Source of the DNA: Pelagibius sp041565695
GTDB taxonomy: Bacteria; Pseudomonadota; Alphaproteobacteria; Kiloniellales; Kiloniellaceae
Direction: 5' to 3'
Assembly (NCBI GenBank): GCA_041565695.1
Contig: JBFGUI010000088.1
Span: 1-14,233 of the forward strand
DNA: 14,233 bases
Shown piece after piece: positions 1-6,733 of the stretch. The notes under the pieces were generated by a model. That model did not search any database and had not been told where the DNA came from. It saw only the letters and a program-made list of their open reading frames with translations. The translations under genes were made by a program, and so were the position numbers. Positions within the stretch are counted from its first letter, which is position 1; the number at the start of each line of letters is the position of its first letter.

Positions 1-507
1 GAGCGTCATCCGCAGGCGATCTGGGCTTACAATCTTCTCGGAATCATCAAATCGAAGAGCGGCGATCTCGACGTGGCGCAGAAGTACTTTGAACGCGCTC
101 TGGAAATGAAGAATAACTTCGTGCCCGCGATGGTCAATCTCGGAAACCTCTATGTCCTAAGGAACGACAGGGACAGCGCGATGGCGCAGTACGAGAGTGC
201 CTTGGCTGCCGATCCGGCGAACGTCTTCGCCAATGTGGGGCTTGGCCGGATTCTGCTGCGGAACTGCAACTGGGTCGAGGCCACCAGGGTCTATGAGCGG
301 GCCTTCGAAGCCGATCCCGGCATCTCCTCGGTCCTGGACGGCCTTGCGCAGGTGAAGAGGCACCAGGGGGATACCGCCGCGGCGCGGTCGCTGGAGCAGC
401 TGGTCGCTGCCTCGAAGGCACAGAACGGGAAAGCCTCGGTGCGCTTCGACGCGTTACTGGAGTCAGCCATGCAGTGCGGCGCCGGCGGCTCGAAGATCGG
501 CAGGTAG
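1..507 (+). CDS. TPR repeat protein, 3' part only (start lies before the window)
   Basis: The reading frame is open from base 1 to a TAG at 505-507, giving 168 visible residues; an internal GTG at 73 is not needed as a start because the frame runs off the left edge. The protein shows tandem 34-residue TPR units with the usual helix signature, for example A-x-x-Y-E-x-A-L-A-x-D-P at about residues 64-75 and a following unit ending E-A-D-P-G. It ends in a short polar tail without membrane segment. TPR arrays are protein-interaction scaffolds, and the catalytic or partner domain, if any, is in the missing N-terminal part, so no function can be given. The DNA is less GC-rich than the genes to the right (35 G+C in the 60 bases 121-180). 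It converges on the solute-binding protein gene. Confidence 0.8.
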   Translation, partial: ERHPQAIWAYNLLGIIKSKSGDLDVAQKYFERALEMKNNFVPAMVNLGNLYVLRNDRDSAMAQYESALAADPANVFANVGLGRILLRNCNWVEATRVYERAFEADPGISSVLDGLAQVKRHQGDTAAARSLEQLVAASKAQNGKASVRFDALLESAMQCGAGGSKIGR

Positions 508-583
508 GGGACTGGCCGCTGCTGGCCAGCGATGGGCCAACAGAAGCCGAATCGGAGCCCGAGTCTCTGCTCTGCGCTTTCCC

Positions 584-609
584 GGTGAGCACGGCGGGAA
601 TTGCTCACC
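584..609. terminator. Possible hairpin between convergent genes
   Basis: GGTGAGCA (584-591) and TGCTCACC (602-609) form a perfect 8-bp stem with a 10-nt loop. The hairpin sits in the 140-bp gap between the TPR gene and the convergent solute-binding protein gene, where a bidirectional terminator would be expected. Neither side has a T-run, so an intrinsic terminator is uncertain. Confidence 0.35.
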
Positions 610-647
610 CCCTGCGATCTGGAGCAGCGGAACCCCGGGCCGGCTCC

Positions 648-2573
648 TCACTCTCCGAACCACAGCGTGTCCATGCGGTAGCGGCCGAAGTAGGCGCCGG
701 GGTCGTACATGTAGTTGGCCTCGTCCGGCAGGTTGCGCAGGCGCGCGTTGGCGACCACCGGCTGCTGCACGGCGCCGAGCAGGCCGATGGTGAAGACCTG
801 CTCGGCGTGGAGCGCCAGCATCGCCTGCCAGATCTTGCGCTGCGCCTCGGCGTCGGTTGCGCGGGTCCAGTCCTGGTAGAGTTCGAGCAGTCGGCGCGCG
901 GCGGGCAGCTCGGGGGCCTCGCCGGCCGTGCCGCCGCTCTCGTAGTGCAGGCCCCAGAGCGGCCAGTTGTTCTGCTGCTCGCTGGTCGGCGCCAGCTCGT
1001 CGGGTGACATCTCCGGGCGCGCCAGGCCGTTGGCGAGGCCGTAGAACACGCTCATCACCGTGGCGCCGCTGCCGATGCGCTGGCGCGCCGCCGCCCGGCC
1101 CTGGCCGCGCACCAGCACCGCGATGCCGATCCTGGCCCACTGCGCCTTGATGATCTCCAGGGCGTCGGTCTCGGCGGGGTCGACCTCGGCGGTCTCGATG
1201 ACCAGCTCGGCGCGGCGGCCGTCGGGCAGGCGGCGGATGCCGTCCGGGTCCGTCCAGGTCATGCCGATCTCGTCGAGCAGCGCGTTGGCCTGATCGGGGT
1301 CGTGGCTCGCCCAGGCCTGGCGCAGGTCTTCGTCGTAGAGCGGCGAGCCGGGCAGCAGGGTATTGGCGCCGGTGAGAGCCGTGCCCTGGTAGAGCACCTG
1401 GTTCAGCTCGTCGCGGTCGATCGCCAGCGAGAGGGCACGGCGGAAGCGGACCTCGCGCAGCACCTGGCGCCAGCCCGGCGCGGCGGCGTTGAGGTTGGGA
1501 TAGAGCGCCAGCTGCGAACCGCGGCCGATCGGCCAGAGATGCACCTTGATGGGCCTGCCGTCCTTCGCCGCCTGCTTCAGCGCCGCGGCGTCCTTGAAAC
1601 TGAGGCCGCGGGCCTGCAGGTCGGTCTCGCCGGCGGCCGCCTTGGCGGCGATGAGGCGCGGTTCCGTGCGGTCGAGGATCACTTGGTCGATGTAGGGCAG
1701 CTGGCGCCCGCTCGCGTCGACGCGGTGGAAGAAGGGATTGCGCCGGGCGACGAAGCGCTCGGCCGGCGGCGCCGAGGTGTTGACCCAGGGCTGCAGCGTC
1801 GGCAGGTCCGGGTTGTCGAAGTTGAACTGGCGGTCCTTACGCCGGAAGAGCTCCGCCCAGGACCGCAGGCCGATGGCCTCGGCCTGGCGCTGCAGGGCCT
1901 GTTCGCTGATGTGGGCCGCGTGGAACTGCTTCAGGTAATGGGCCGGGCGGTAGATGAACAGCGGCGAGGCGGCGGCCAGCGCCGGCAGGAAGCGCGGGTT
2001 GGGCGCGTCCCAGGCGTAGCGCACCTGGGTTGCGCTGGGGAAGCTGACCTGCGGCGGCCGCCCGTCGGCCAGCAGCTCGGGCGGCAGGCCGCGCGGCGAG
2101 AGCTCCGGGTTGTTGGCGACCTCCGCCCACCAGAAGCGGAAGTCCTCAGCCGTGAAGGGCCGGCCGTCGGACCAGCGGTGGCCTGCGCGCAGGGTGAGGG
2201 TGAAGACCCGGCCGTCCTCCACCGCGACGCTCTCCAGGATGTCCGGCACCAGCTGCAGGTCCTCGTTCCAGACCACCAGGCGGGCATAGCCGAACAGCAC
2301 CAGGTCGCGGGCATCGCGCCCGCCGCGCGCCAGCATGGTGAGGCTCCCGCCGTAGCGCCCCGCCTGCCAGTCTGCGCGGGCCGGCAGGTCGCGGCGCGGC
2401 TGGGCGGGCAGGCGCTCGGCCAGGGGCGGCAGCTCGCCGGCGGCCAGCGCGATGCGCAGGCTGGGCGGCTCCTCCGGCGCGGCGGCCGGGCCGCCGTCCT
2501 GGGCGCTTCCCTGGGCCAGGGCGGCGGCGAAGGGCAGGACGGCAAGGAGAGAGGCGAGGGCGAGGCGTCGCAT
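648..2573 (-). CDS. ABC transporter periplasmic substrate-binding protein, family 5 (peptide/nickel type)
   Basis: This 641-residue protein is an extracellular solute-binding protein family 5 member, which captures oligopeptides or similar solutes in the periplasm for an ABC importer. The start is placed at 2573 rather than at the longer in-frame start at 2684. From 2573 the protein begins with a good signal peptide (Met-Arg-Arg, hydrophobic residues 4-19, cleavage near A-L-A-Q at 18-21), whereas the longer form puts a charged, GC-rich stretch in front of it. Family features are a W-S-D-G-R-P-F-T-A-E-D-F block at about 134-145, an N-P-F-F-H-R-V-D...L-P-Y-I-D segment at about 279-296, and F-R-R-A-L-S-L-A-I-D-R-D-E-L at 377-390. 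The length suits the long subgroup of the family. No permease or ATPase gene is next to it, so it is an orphan here. It is divergent from fdhD with 120 bp between starts. Ligand unknown. Confidence 0.92.
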   Translation of the reverse strand: MRRLALASLLAVLPFAAALAQGSAQDGGPAAAPEEPPSLRIALAAGELPPLAERLPAQPRRDLPARADWQAGRYGGSLTMLARGGRDARDLVLFGYARLVVWNEDLQLVPDILESVAVEDGRVFTLTLRAGHRWSDGRPFTAEDFRFWWAEVANNPELSPRGLPPELLADGRPPQVSFPSATQVRYAWDAPNPRFLPALAAASPLFIYRPAHYLKQFHAAHISEQALQRQAEAIGLRSWAELFRRKDRQFNFDNPDLPTLQPWVNTSAPPAERFVARRNPFFHRVDASGRQLPYIDQVILDRTEPRLIAAKAAAGETDLQARGLSFKDAAALKQAAKDGRPIKVHLWPIGRGSQLALYPNLNAAAPGWRQVLREVRFRRALSLAIDRDELNQVLYQGTALTGANTLLPGSPLYDEDLRQAWASHDPDQANALLDEIGMTWTDPDGIRRLPDGRRAELVIETAEVDPAETDALEIIKAQWARIGIAVLVRGQGRAAARQRIGSGATVMSVFYGLANGLARPEMSPDELAPTSEQQNNWPLWGLHYESGGTAGEAPELPAARRLLELYQDWTRATDAEAQRKIWQAMLALHAEQVFTIGLLGAVQQPVVANARLRNLPDEANYMYDPGAYFGRYRMDTLWFGE

Positions 2574-2579
2574 GGCGCT

Positions 2580-2585
2580 CTTATA
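2580..2585 (-). promoter_or_regulatory. Candidate -10 element for the solute-binding protein gene
   Basis: On the minus strand TATAAG (5 of 6 matches to the sigma-70 -10 consensus) ends exactly 6 nt before the ATG at 2573. A weak TTGGAG lies 18 nt upstream of it. If used, transcription would begin at or near the A of the start codon. The AAGAG overlapping this element could instead act as a weak ribosome binding site. Confidence 0.35.
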
Positions 2586-2681
2586 GCTTTTCTGCGCGCC
2601 CGCCTCCAAACGAAGACTCGGCGGGGCCCGCAGAATGGCACAGGCCGGGGGGTGCCCCTTGCGGTGCTTCGCCCCGGCCTT

Positions 2682-2689
2682 CATATTTT
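2682..2689 (+). promoter_or_regulatory. Candidate -10 element for fdhD
   Basis: CATATTTT is an AT-rich patch in otherwise very GC-rich DNA, lying just before the fdhD ATG at 2694. TTGCGG (2659-2664) is 17 nt upstream of CATATT and could be the -35 hexamer. The predicted transcription start then falls on the ATG. No Shine-Dalgarno-like purine run precedes the ATG. Confidence 0.35.
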
Positions 2690-2693
2690 ACTT

Positions 2694-3650
2694 ATGAGCA
2701 AGCAGGAAGAGACGAAAGCGGCACCCCGCGATCTCAAGAAGGGCCGCGCCAAGGCCGGCGCCGCGACCCTGGCCGAGTTCGAGCTGCGCCCCGACCCCGC
2801 CGACCCGCGCCTCACCAAGCGCGTCGAAGGCGTCGACCAGGACGGCCGGGCGGTGGAGACCTCCGTCGTGGTCGAGCGGCCGCTGACCCTGTTCCTCAAC
2901 GGGCAGGAGATCGTCACCATGATGACGATCGGCGACTATCCCGACTACCTCGCCGTCGGCTACCTGCTCAATCAGAACATGCTGCGGCCCGACGACGTCA
3001 TCGAGGCGATCGACTACGACGAGGAGCTCGAGGTGGTGGTGGTGCGCACCGAGCGCGCGACCGACTACGAGGAAAAACTGAAGAAGAAGGTGCGCACCTC
3101 CGGCTGCGCCCAGGGTACGGTCTTCGGCGACCTCATGGAAAAGTTCGAGACGGTGCAGCTGGCCGAGGACGCGGTCCTGAAGACCTCCTGGCTGGCCGCG
3201 CTGTCGAAGAAGATCAACTCGGTGCCGAGCCTCTATCTCGAGGCCGGGGCGATCCACGGCTGCGTGCTCTGCCAGGGCGACCGCCCGCTGCTCTACATGG
3301 AGGACGTCGGGCGCCACAACGCGGTCGACAAGATCGCCGGCTACATGCTGCTGCACAACGTCAGTCCCGAGGACAAGATCTTCTACACCACCGGGCGCCT
3401 CACCTCCGAGATGGTGATCAAGACCGTGCAGATGGGCATCCCGATCCTGGTGTCGCGCTCCGGCTTCACCGCCTGGGGCGTCGAGCTGGCCAAACAGGCG
3501 AACCTCACCCTGGTGGGCCGCGCCAAGGGCCGCCGCTTCGTCGCCCTGGCCGGTGCCGAGCGCCTGGTCTTCGACCACGACCCGGCGTCGCTCGAAGACG
3601 AGGACCCGCGCCACCAGCGCAAGGGCGGCCGCGCCGACGATGCCGCTTAG
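2694..3650 (+). CDS. fdhD: Formate dehydrogenase accessory sulfurtransferase FdhD
   Basis: The 318-residue product matches FdhD, which binds Mo-bis-MGD and passes sulfur from a cysteine desulfurase to the molybdenum/tungsten cofactor of formate dehydrogenase in the cytoplasm. Visible family features are E-R-P-L-T-L-F-L-N-G at 61-70, the loop cysteine in T-S-G-C at 135-138, G-A-I-H-G-C at 185-190, the block E-D-V-G-R-H-N-A-V-D-K at 203-213, T-G-R-L-T-S-E-M at 233-240 and S-R-S-G at 254-257. Relative to E. coli FdhD (277 residues) it has a charged extension of about 40 residues at the N terminus. The loop has only one cysteine (C138), the position three residues on being Gly rather than the second Cys of C-x-x-C. 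The ATG at 2694 has no ribosome binding site; the frame is open far upstream, but only as the antisense shadow of the neighbouring gene. It is followed 18 nt later by mobA, a functionally matching partner. Confidence 0.95.
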   Translation: MSKQEETKAAPRDLKKGRAKAGAATLAEFELRPDPADPRLTKRVEGVDQDGRAVETSVVVERPLTLFLNGQEIVTMMTIGDYPDYLAVGYLLNQNMLRPDDVIEAIDYDEELEVVVVRTERATDYEEKLKKKVRTSGCAQGTVFGDLMEKFETVQLAEDAVLKTSWLAALSKKINSVPSLYLEAGAIHGCVLCQGDRPLLYMEDVGRHNAVDKIAGYMLLHNVSPEDKIFYTTGRLTSEMVIKTVQMGIPILVSRSGFTAWGVELAKQANLTLVGRAKGRRFVALAGAERLVFDHDPASLEDEDPRHQRKGGRADDAA

Positions 3651-3668
3651 AGGGGGCGGCGTGACCCG

Positions 3669-4313
3669 ATGAGCGACAGGAACGACGTGGCCCCAGGCGA
3701 ATTGGTGGGCGTGCTGCTGGCCGGCGGGCTCTCGCGGCGCATGGGCGGCGGCGACAAGTGCCTGCGCGATCTCGGCGGCCGGCCGATCCTGGCGCACATC
3801 ATCGAACGCGCGGCCCCGCAGGTGGGCAAGCTGGTGCTGAACGCCAACGGCGACCCGGCACGCTTCGAAGCTTTCCACCTTCCGGTCGCCGCCGACGTGG
3901 TGGCGGGCTATGCCGGGCCGCTGGCCGGCGTCTTGACCGGGCTCGACTGGGCGGCGGCCCACGCGCCCGGCGCCCGCTGGCTGGCCAGCTTCGCCTGCGA
4001 TGCGCCCTTTTTTCCGGCCAACATGGTCGAGCGCATGCGGGCCGCGGTGGAAGCGGCCGGCGCCGATCTGGCCTGCGCCGTCACCCACGGCCGCACGCAC
4101 CCGGTCTTCGGGCTCTGGCCGCTGGCCCTGCGCGAGCAGCTGCGCCGCGCTATGCTCGAAGAGGAGATCCGCAAGGTCGACGTCTGGACCGCGCGCTACA
4201 GGCTGGTCGAAGTGACCTTTCCCGATCTCGACACCCCCGCCGGCCCGCTCGACCCCTTCTTCAACACCAACCGCCCGGAAGACCTGGAAGAGGCGGCGCG
4301 GTATCTGGGGTAG
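3669..4313 (+). CDS. mobA: Molybdenum cofactor guanylyltransferase MobA
   Basis: The 214-residue product is MobA, which transfers GMP from GTP to Mo-molybdopterin to make the guanine dinucleotide (bis-MGD) form of the cofactor used by the DMSO reductase family, including formate dehydrogenases. The nucleotide-binding signature L-A-G-G-L-S-R-R-M-G-G-G-D-K is at 17-30, followed by G-P-L-A-G at 83-87, the metal-binding C-D-A-P-F at 110-114, H-P-V-F-G-L-W at 144-150 and the C-terminal F-F-N-T-N-R-P-E-D-L at 197-206. Length is normal for the family. The ATG at 3669 is preceded by AGGGGGCG in the 18-nt gap after fdhD, so the two are probably co-transcribed. The pair makes and installs the cofactor of formate dehydrogenase, although no structural subunit is in the window. 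Confidence 0.95.
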   Translation: MSDRNDVAPGELVGVLLAGGLSRRMGGGDKCLRDLGGRPILAHIIERAAPQVGKLVLNANGDPARFEAFHLPVAADVVAGYAGPLAGVLTGLDWAAAHAPGARWLASFACDAPFFPANMVERMRAAVEAAGADLACAVTHGRTHPVFGLWPLALREQLRRAMLEEEIRKVDVWTARYRLVEVTFPDLDTPAGPLDPFFNTNRPEDLEEAARYLG

Positions 4314-4432
4314 GCCGGATGTGTGGTGTCCTAACATAAAGACCCGAGGTCTCACATGAAGGCGATAGCGTTGTGGGGCTGAACCCGGAGTGGCATGCAA
4401 CGAGCGGGGGACGTCTGTTATCCGGGGCTCAG

Positions 4433-4452
4433 CGGACATCTGCTGATGTCCG
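4433..4452. repeat. Perfect inverted repeat in the mobA-cyclase gap
   Basis: CGGACATC and GATGTCCG form an 8-bp perfect stem with a TGCT loop. It lies in the 211-bp non-coding gap between the convergent mobA and cyclase genes. It lacks a T-run, so it may be a weak bidirectional terminator or a copy of a dispersed intergenic repeat. Related words (CAGCGGACA, GACATCAGC) occur in the spacer on the other side of the cyclase gene. Confidence 0.5.
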
Positions 4453-4484
4453 AAGTGCCGGCAGCTCTTGACCCAACCCAGGCC

Positions 4485-4496
4485 GCTGCGTCCGGC
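4485..4496 (+). repeat. Left copy of a 12-bp direct repeat flanking the cyclase gene
   Basis: GCTGCGTCCGGC occurs here and again at 6697-6708 in the same orientation, on either side of the less GC-rich cyclase gene. The match does not extend beyond 12 bp. Confidence 0.4.
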
Positions 4497-4524
4497 AGAC
4501 CCCCTCTGAACCGAAGGGGACCTT

Positions 4525-6384
4525 TTAATCTGCGGCCGCCTTCGGTGGCACCTCTAATCCCGCCTTGCGCAAGCCTTCCATCAAGGCCTCAATCAACTCC
4601 GGTTGCATGCCGCGAATGGAATAGGGCGCGCGTGGATCCTCAGGATAGTCAGGGCGAATTCTGAGGAGATGCTTCAGCGCCTCCTCTGCTCTGCTTTTGT
4701 CGCCTAGCATGCCGTAGGTGGCAGTTAGAGCTGCCTGGATGATGTAGTTGTTCGGCAGGTTTATCTTCAGAGCAACGTCTCGCGCTTCCTTGTACTCACC
4801 GTTCAGGTAGTGATGGAGGAGCCAGATCCAGTCCCACCAGCTTTGGTGATTGGGGTTGAGCTGTTTTGCCCGATCGACGAGTTCCTTGCCCCTCTCCCAG
4901 GCCCCTGTGTAGGCGATCCAGGTGCCGAGATCGGCAAGCACAAAGGCATCGTTCGGATTCAGCTCGATAGCCCGTTCGGCGAAGTTACGGAACGTAGTGG
5001 CGTCTTCGCGCAACATCTGACTGAGTATTGCCAGCGCGTAGTATGCATCCGGATTGTCCGGATCGAGATCGATAGCCTTGTCTGCTGCCTGGCGGCTCAA
5101 CTCTGCCCAATTCGGCGGCGTATCAATCGCATATTTTTTCGACTCGATGTAGCTGAACGCAAGGCGAGACCAACCTAACGAGTAATCAGCGTCGGCCTTG
5201 AGTGCGCGTTCCAGGCAGGCACGGGCCTTGCGGTGGCGCTCCGGCTCGAAGGTCTCGTAGAACCAGTACGAAAGCAGGACGCAATCGTAGGCTTCGAGGC
5301 TGTCAGGTGCTTTGCGGCGCAGCGTGCGCTGGACTTCCGCGTTGAAGAGCGGTGCATCGGCTGAGCCGATCTCTGCCGCCACCTTTCTTGCGATCTCCAA
5401 CTGAATATCAAGGACGTTGGCCAGGTTCAGATCGCGGTCGAATGGCCCCGGTGCGTCCAATTGTCGGCACGTCTCCGCGTTTATGAATGCAGTGGTGACA
5501 CGGATCTGATCGAGCGAGCGACGGACAGTGCCCGTCAGGATGTAATCAGCGCGCAGTTCGTTGCCGATCCTCGTGCAGTCTGCGCTTTCACGATACGGCG
5601 TGCCGGCGGCAGGCGCGATCACGAAGAGGTTCGAGAACTTCGATAGGTGCGCATTGATATCCCGGGTGAGACCGTCACTGAAAAAAGCATCTTCAGGATC
5701 GCTGCTCAGATTCTTGAATGGAATTACAGCTATCCGCGGACCTGTCGGTAGGGGCTTTTCTTCTGGCTGACGAATCAAGAAATAGGCGCCGAGAGCCACG
5801 CCGAGAAAAATCACCGCGACCAATGGTGTCCATCGCTGCCAACTTCTCGACGACCTCCGCATTTTCTTCGCGTGCGCGCTTGGCCAGCACCAGACCTCAA
5901 GGGGACTGGCAATATTCTTTAGTCGATGAAAACCGGCGCAGGCAAAGTCAGTTTCGATCTTGCCGCGAACCTGCTCTGCAACCTGTTTAGAGATGCAAAC
6001 CCCATCGGCGGGGGCAAGGGCCTCAAGACGGGCAGCAACGTTAACCCCATCGCCAAAGACGTTGCCTTCTTCCAGTATCACATCGCCGAAGCTGACACCG
6101 ATCCGAAAGGACATTCGCTCGGGTTCGGCCAGGCGATTGTTTAGATTCGAGATTTGGTCCTGGATCTCCACCGCCGACCGCACAGCTTCGACGGAGCTTG
6201 CATACTCAGCGACAACGCTGTCGCCGGCCTCGGAAAAAATTCGCCCGCCGTGTTTTCTGATGACACCATCAATGATTGTGCGGCGCGCTGATAATGCACA
6301 GAGCGCCGCTTCTTCGTTCGCTCCCATTTGCTTGCTGTAGCCGACGGCATCAGCAGCCAGTATTGCAGCAAACCTGCGTTCCAA
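4525..6384 (-). CDS. Class III adenylate/guanylate cyclase with TM helix, TolB-like region and TPR repeats
   Basis: The 619-residue protein begins with a class III nucleotide cyclase domain (about 1-168), which makes a cyclic nucleotide from NTP. The two metal-binding aspartates are D12 (in A-A-D-A-V-G-Y) and D55 (in A-G-D-S-V-V), and the transition-state pair is N115/R119 in G-V-N-V-A-A-R. The residues expected to select the base are S51 and N108 rather than Lys and Asp, so the substrate is uncertain. One transmembrane helix follows at about 186-204, then a TolB-N-like region (about 216-310, starting R-I-A-V-I-P-F-K-N-L) and several TPR units to the C terminus. The cyclase would be cytoplasmic and the C-terminal part across the membrane. 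The start is TTG at 6384, supported by AGGGAG 7 nt upstream. The gene is less GC-rich than its neighbours (34 G+C in bases 4681-4740) and stands alone. Confidence 0.92.
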   Translation of the reverse strand: MERRFAAILAADAVGYSKQMGANEEAALCALSARRTIIDGVIRKHGGRIFSEAGDSVVAEYASSVEAVRSAVEIQDQISNLNNRLAEPERMSFRIGVSFGDVILEEGNVFGDGVNVAARLEALAPADGVCISKQVAEQVRGKIETDFACAGFHRLKNIASPLEVWCWPSAHAKKMRRSSRSWQRWTPLVAVIFLGVALGAYFLIRQPEEKPLPTGPRIAVIPFKNLSSDPEDAFFSDGLTRDINAHLSKFSNLFVIAPAAGTPYRESADCTRIGNELRADYILTGTVRRSLDQIRVTTAFINAETCRQLDAPGPFDRDLNLANVLDIQLEIARKVAAEIGSADAPLFNAEVQRTLRRKAPDSLEAYDCVLLSYWFYETFEPERHRKARACLERALKADADYSLGWSRLAFSYIESKKYAIDTPPNWAELSRQAADKAIDLDPDNPDAYYALAILSQMLREDATTFRNFAERAIELNPNDAFVLADLGTWIAYTGAWERGKELVDRAKQLNPNHQSWWDWIWLLHHYLNGEYKEARDVALKINLPNNYIIQAALTATYGMLGDKSRAEEALKHLLRIRPDYPEDPRAPYSIRGMQPELIEALMEGLRKAGLEVPPKAAAD

Positions 6385-6545
6385 GCGGTTTCTCCCTCTG
6401 ACGGAAGTCTATAGGCTATTGCGTGAAGAGGCTATGCTTGGTCTTTGAAGCTCGAACGGCTGTTGGTGGCACTTGGCGGCGGTTGTTATCGACTAGCGGA
6501 TAGCTGCGCTGTTTGGCGCCTAGCTGACATCAGCGGACAGTGACC

Positions 6546-6569
6546 GTGGCTTGCCTTTTGGGAAGCCAC
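6546..6569. repeat. Inverted repeat in the cyclase upstream spacer
   Basis: GTGGCTT (6546-6552) and AAGCCAC (6563-6569) are perfect 7-bp arms. Inside the 10-nt loop, CC and GG can pair further around TTTT after a single G/G mismatch. The element lies about 160 bp upstream of the cyclase start. Confidence 0.45.
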
Positions 6570-6649
6570 TCGCTTCAAGAACGCGGTTAGGTGAGACTCC
6601 CGCACCACCTTATCGGAGACGATTTCCAGCTTGGTCATTGATCTTGCGG

Positions 6650-6700
6650 CAGCCCCTAGACGCACTTTATGTGAGAGGCCGCGCCGCCGTCTAGAGGCTG
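6650..6700. repeat. 13-bp imperfect inverted repeat after the oxidoreductase gene
   Basis: CAGCCCCTAGACG (6650-6662) and CGTCTAGAGGCTG (6688-6700) are inverted with 12 of 13 matches, separated by 25 nt. The element begins 33 nt past the oxidoreductase stop on the minus strand, where a transcript-end structure would be expected. No T-run follows, and the loop is long for a terminator. Confidence 0.5.
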
Positions 6701-6708
6701 CGTCCGGC
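6697..6708 (+). repeat. Right copy of a 12-bp direct repeat flanking the cyclase gene
   Basis: GCTGCGTCCGGC is identical to 4485-4496. Its last nine bases recur once more at 6717-6725, giving a 17-bp period here. Confidence 0.4.
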
Positions 6709-6733
6709 TCATGACAGCGTCCGGCGGAGATGC

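Larger units (their letters stand above)
6385..6733. other. 349-bp non-coding spacer upstream of the cyclase gene
   Basis: No convincing gene is present. The spacer holds a hairpin at 6546-6569, a longer imperfect inverted repeat at 6650-6700, and two GCGTCCGGC copies 17 bp apart (6700-6708, 6717-6725). It must contain the cyclase promoter near 6384 and the end of the oxidoreductase transcript near 6733, but no clear promoter hexamers could be chosen. Confidence 0.6.

Noticed and set aside
1302..2693. Long plus-strand open frame running into fdhD
   Set aside because: It lies antisense to the solute-binding protein gene and is a GC-bias shadow; no FdhD homology begins before the charged leader after 2694.
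2688..4439. Very long minus-strand open frame opposite fdhD and mobA
   Set aside because: Its translation is His/Ala/Gly/Val/Arg-rich with no domain, and both genes on the other strand are clearly identified.
4501..4519. Hairpin just after the cyclase stop as an intrinsic terminator
   Set aside because: Only about five pairs plus a wobble form on the minus strand, and no T-run follows.
4395..4664. 89-codon plus-strand frame across the end of the cyclase gene
   Set aside because: It overlaps the 3' end of the cyclase gene and the intergenic hairpin, lacks a ribosome binding site, and has no recognisable product.
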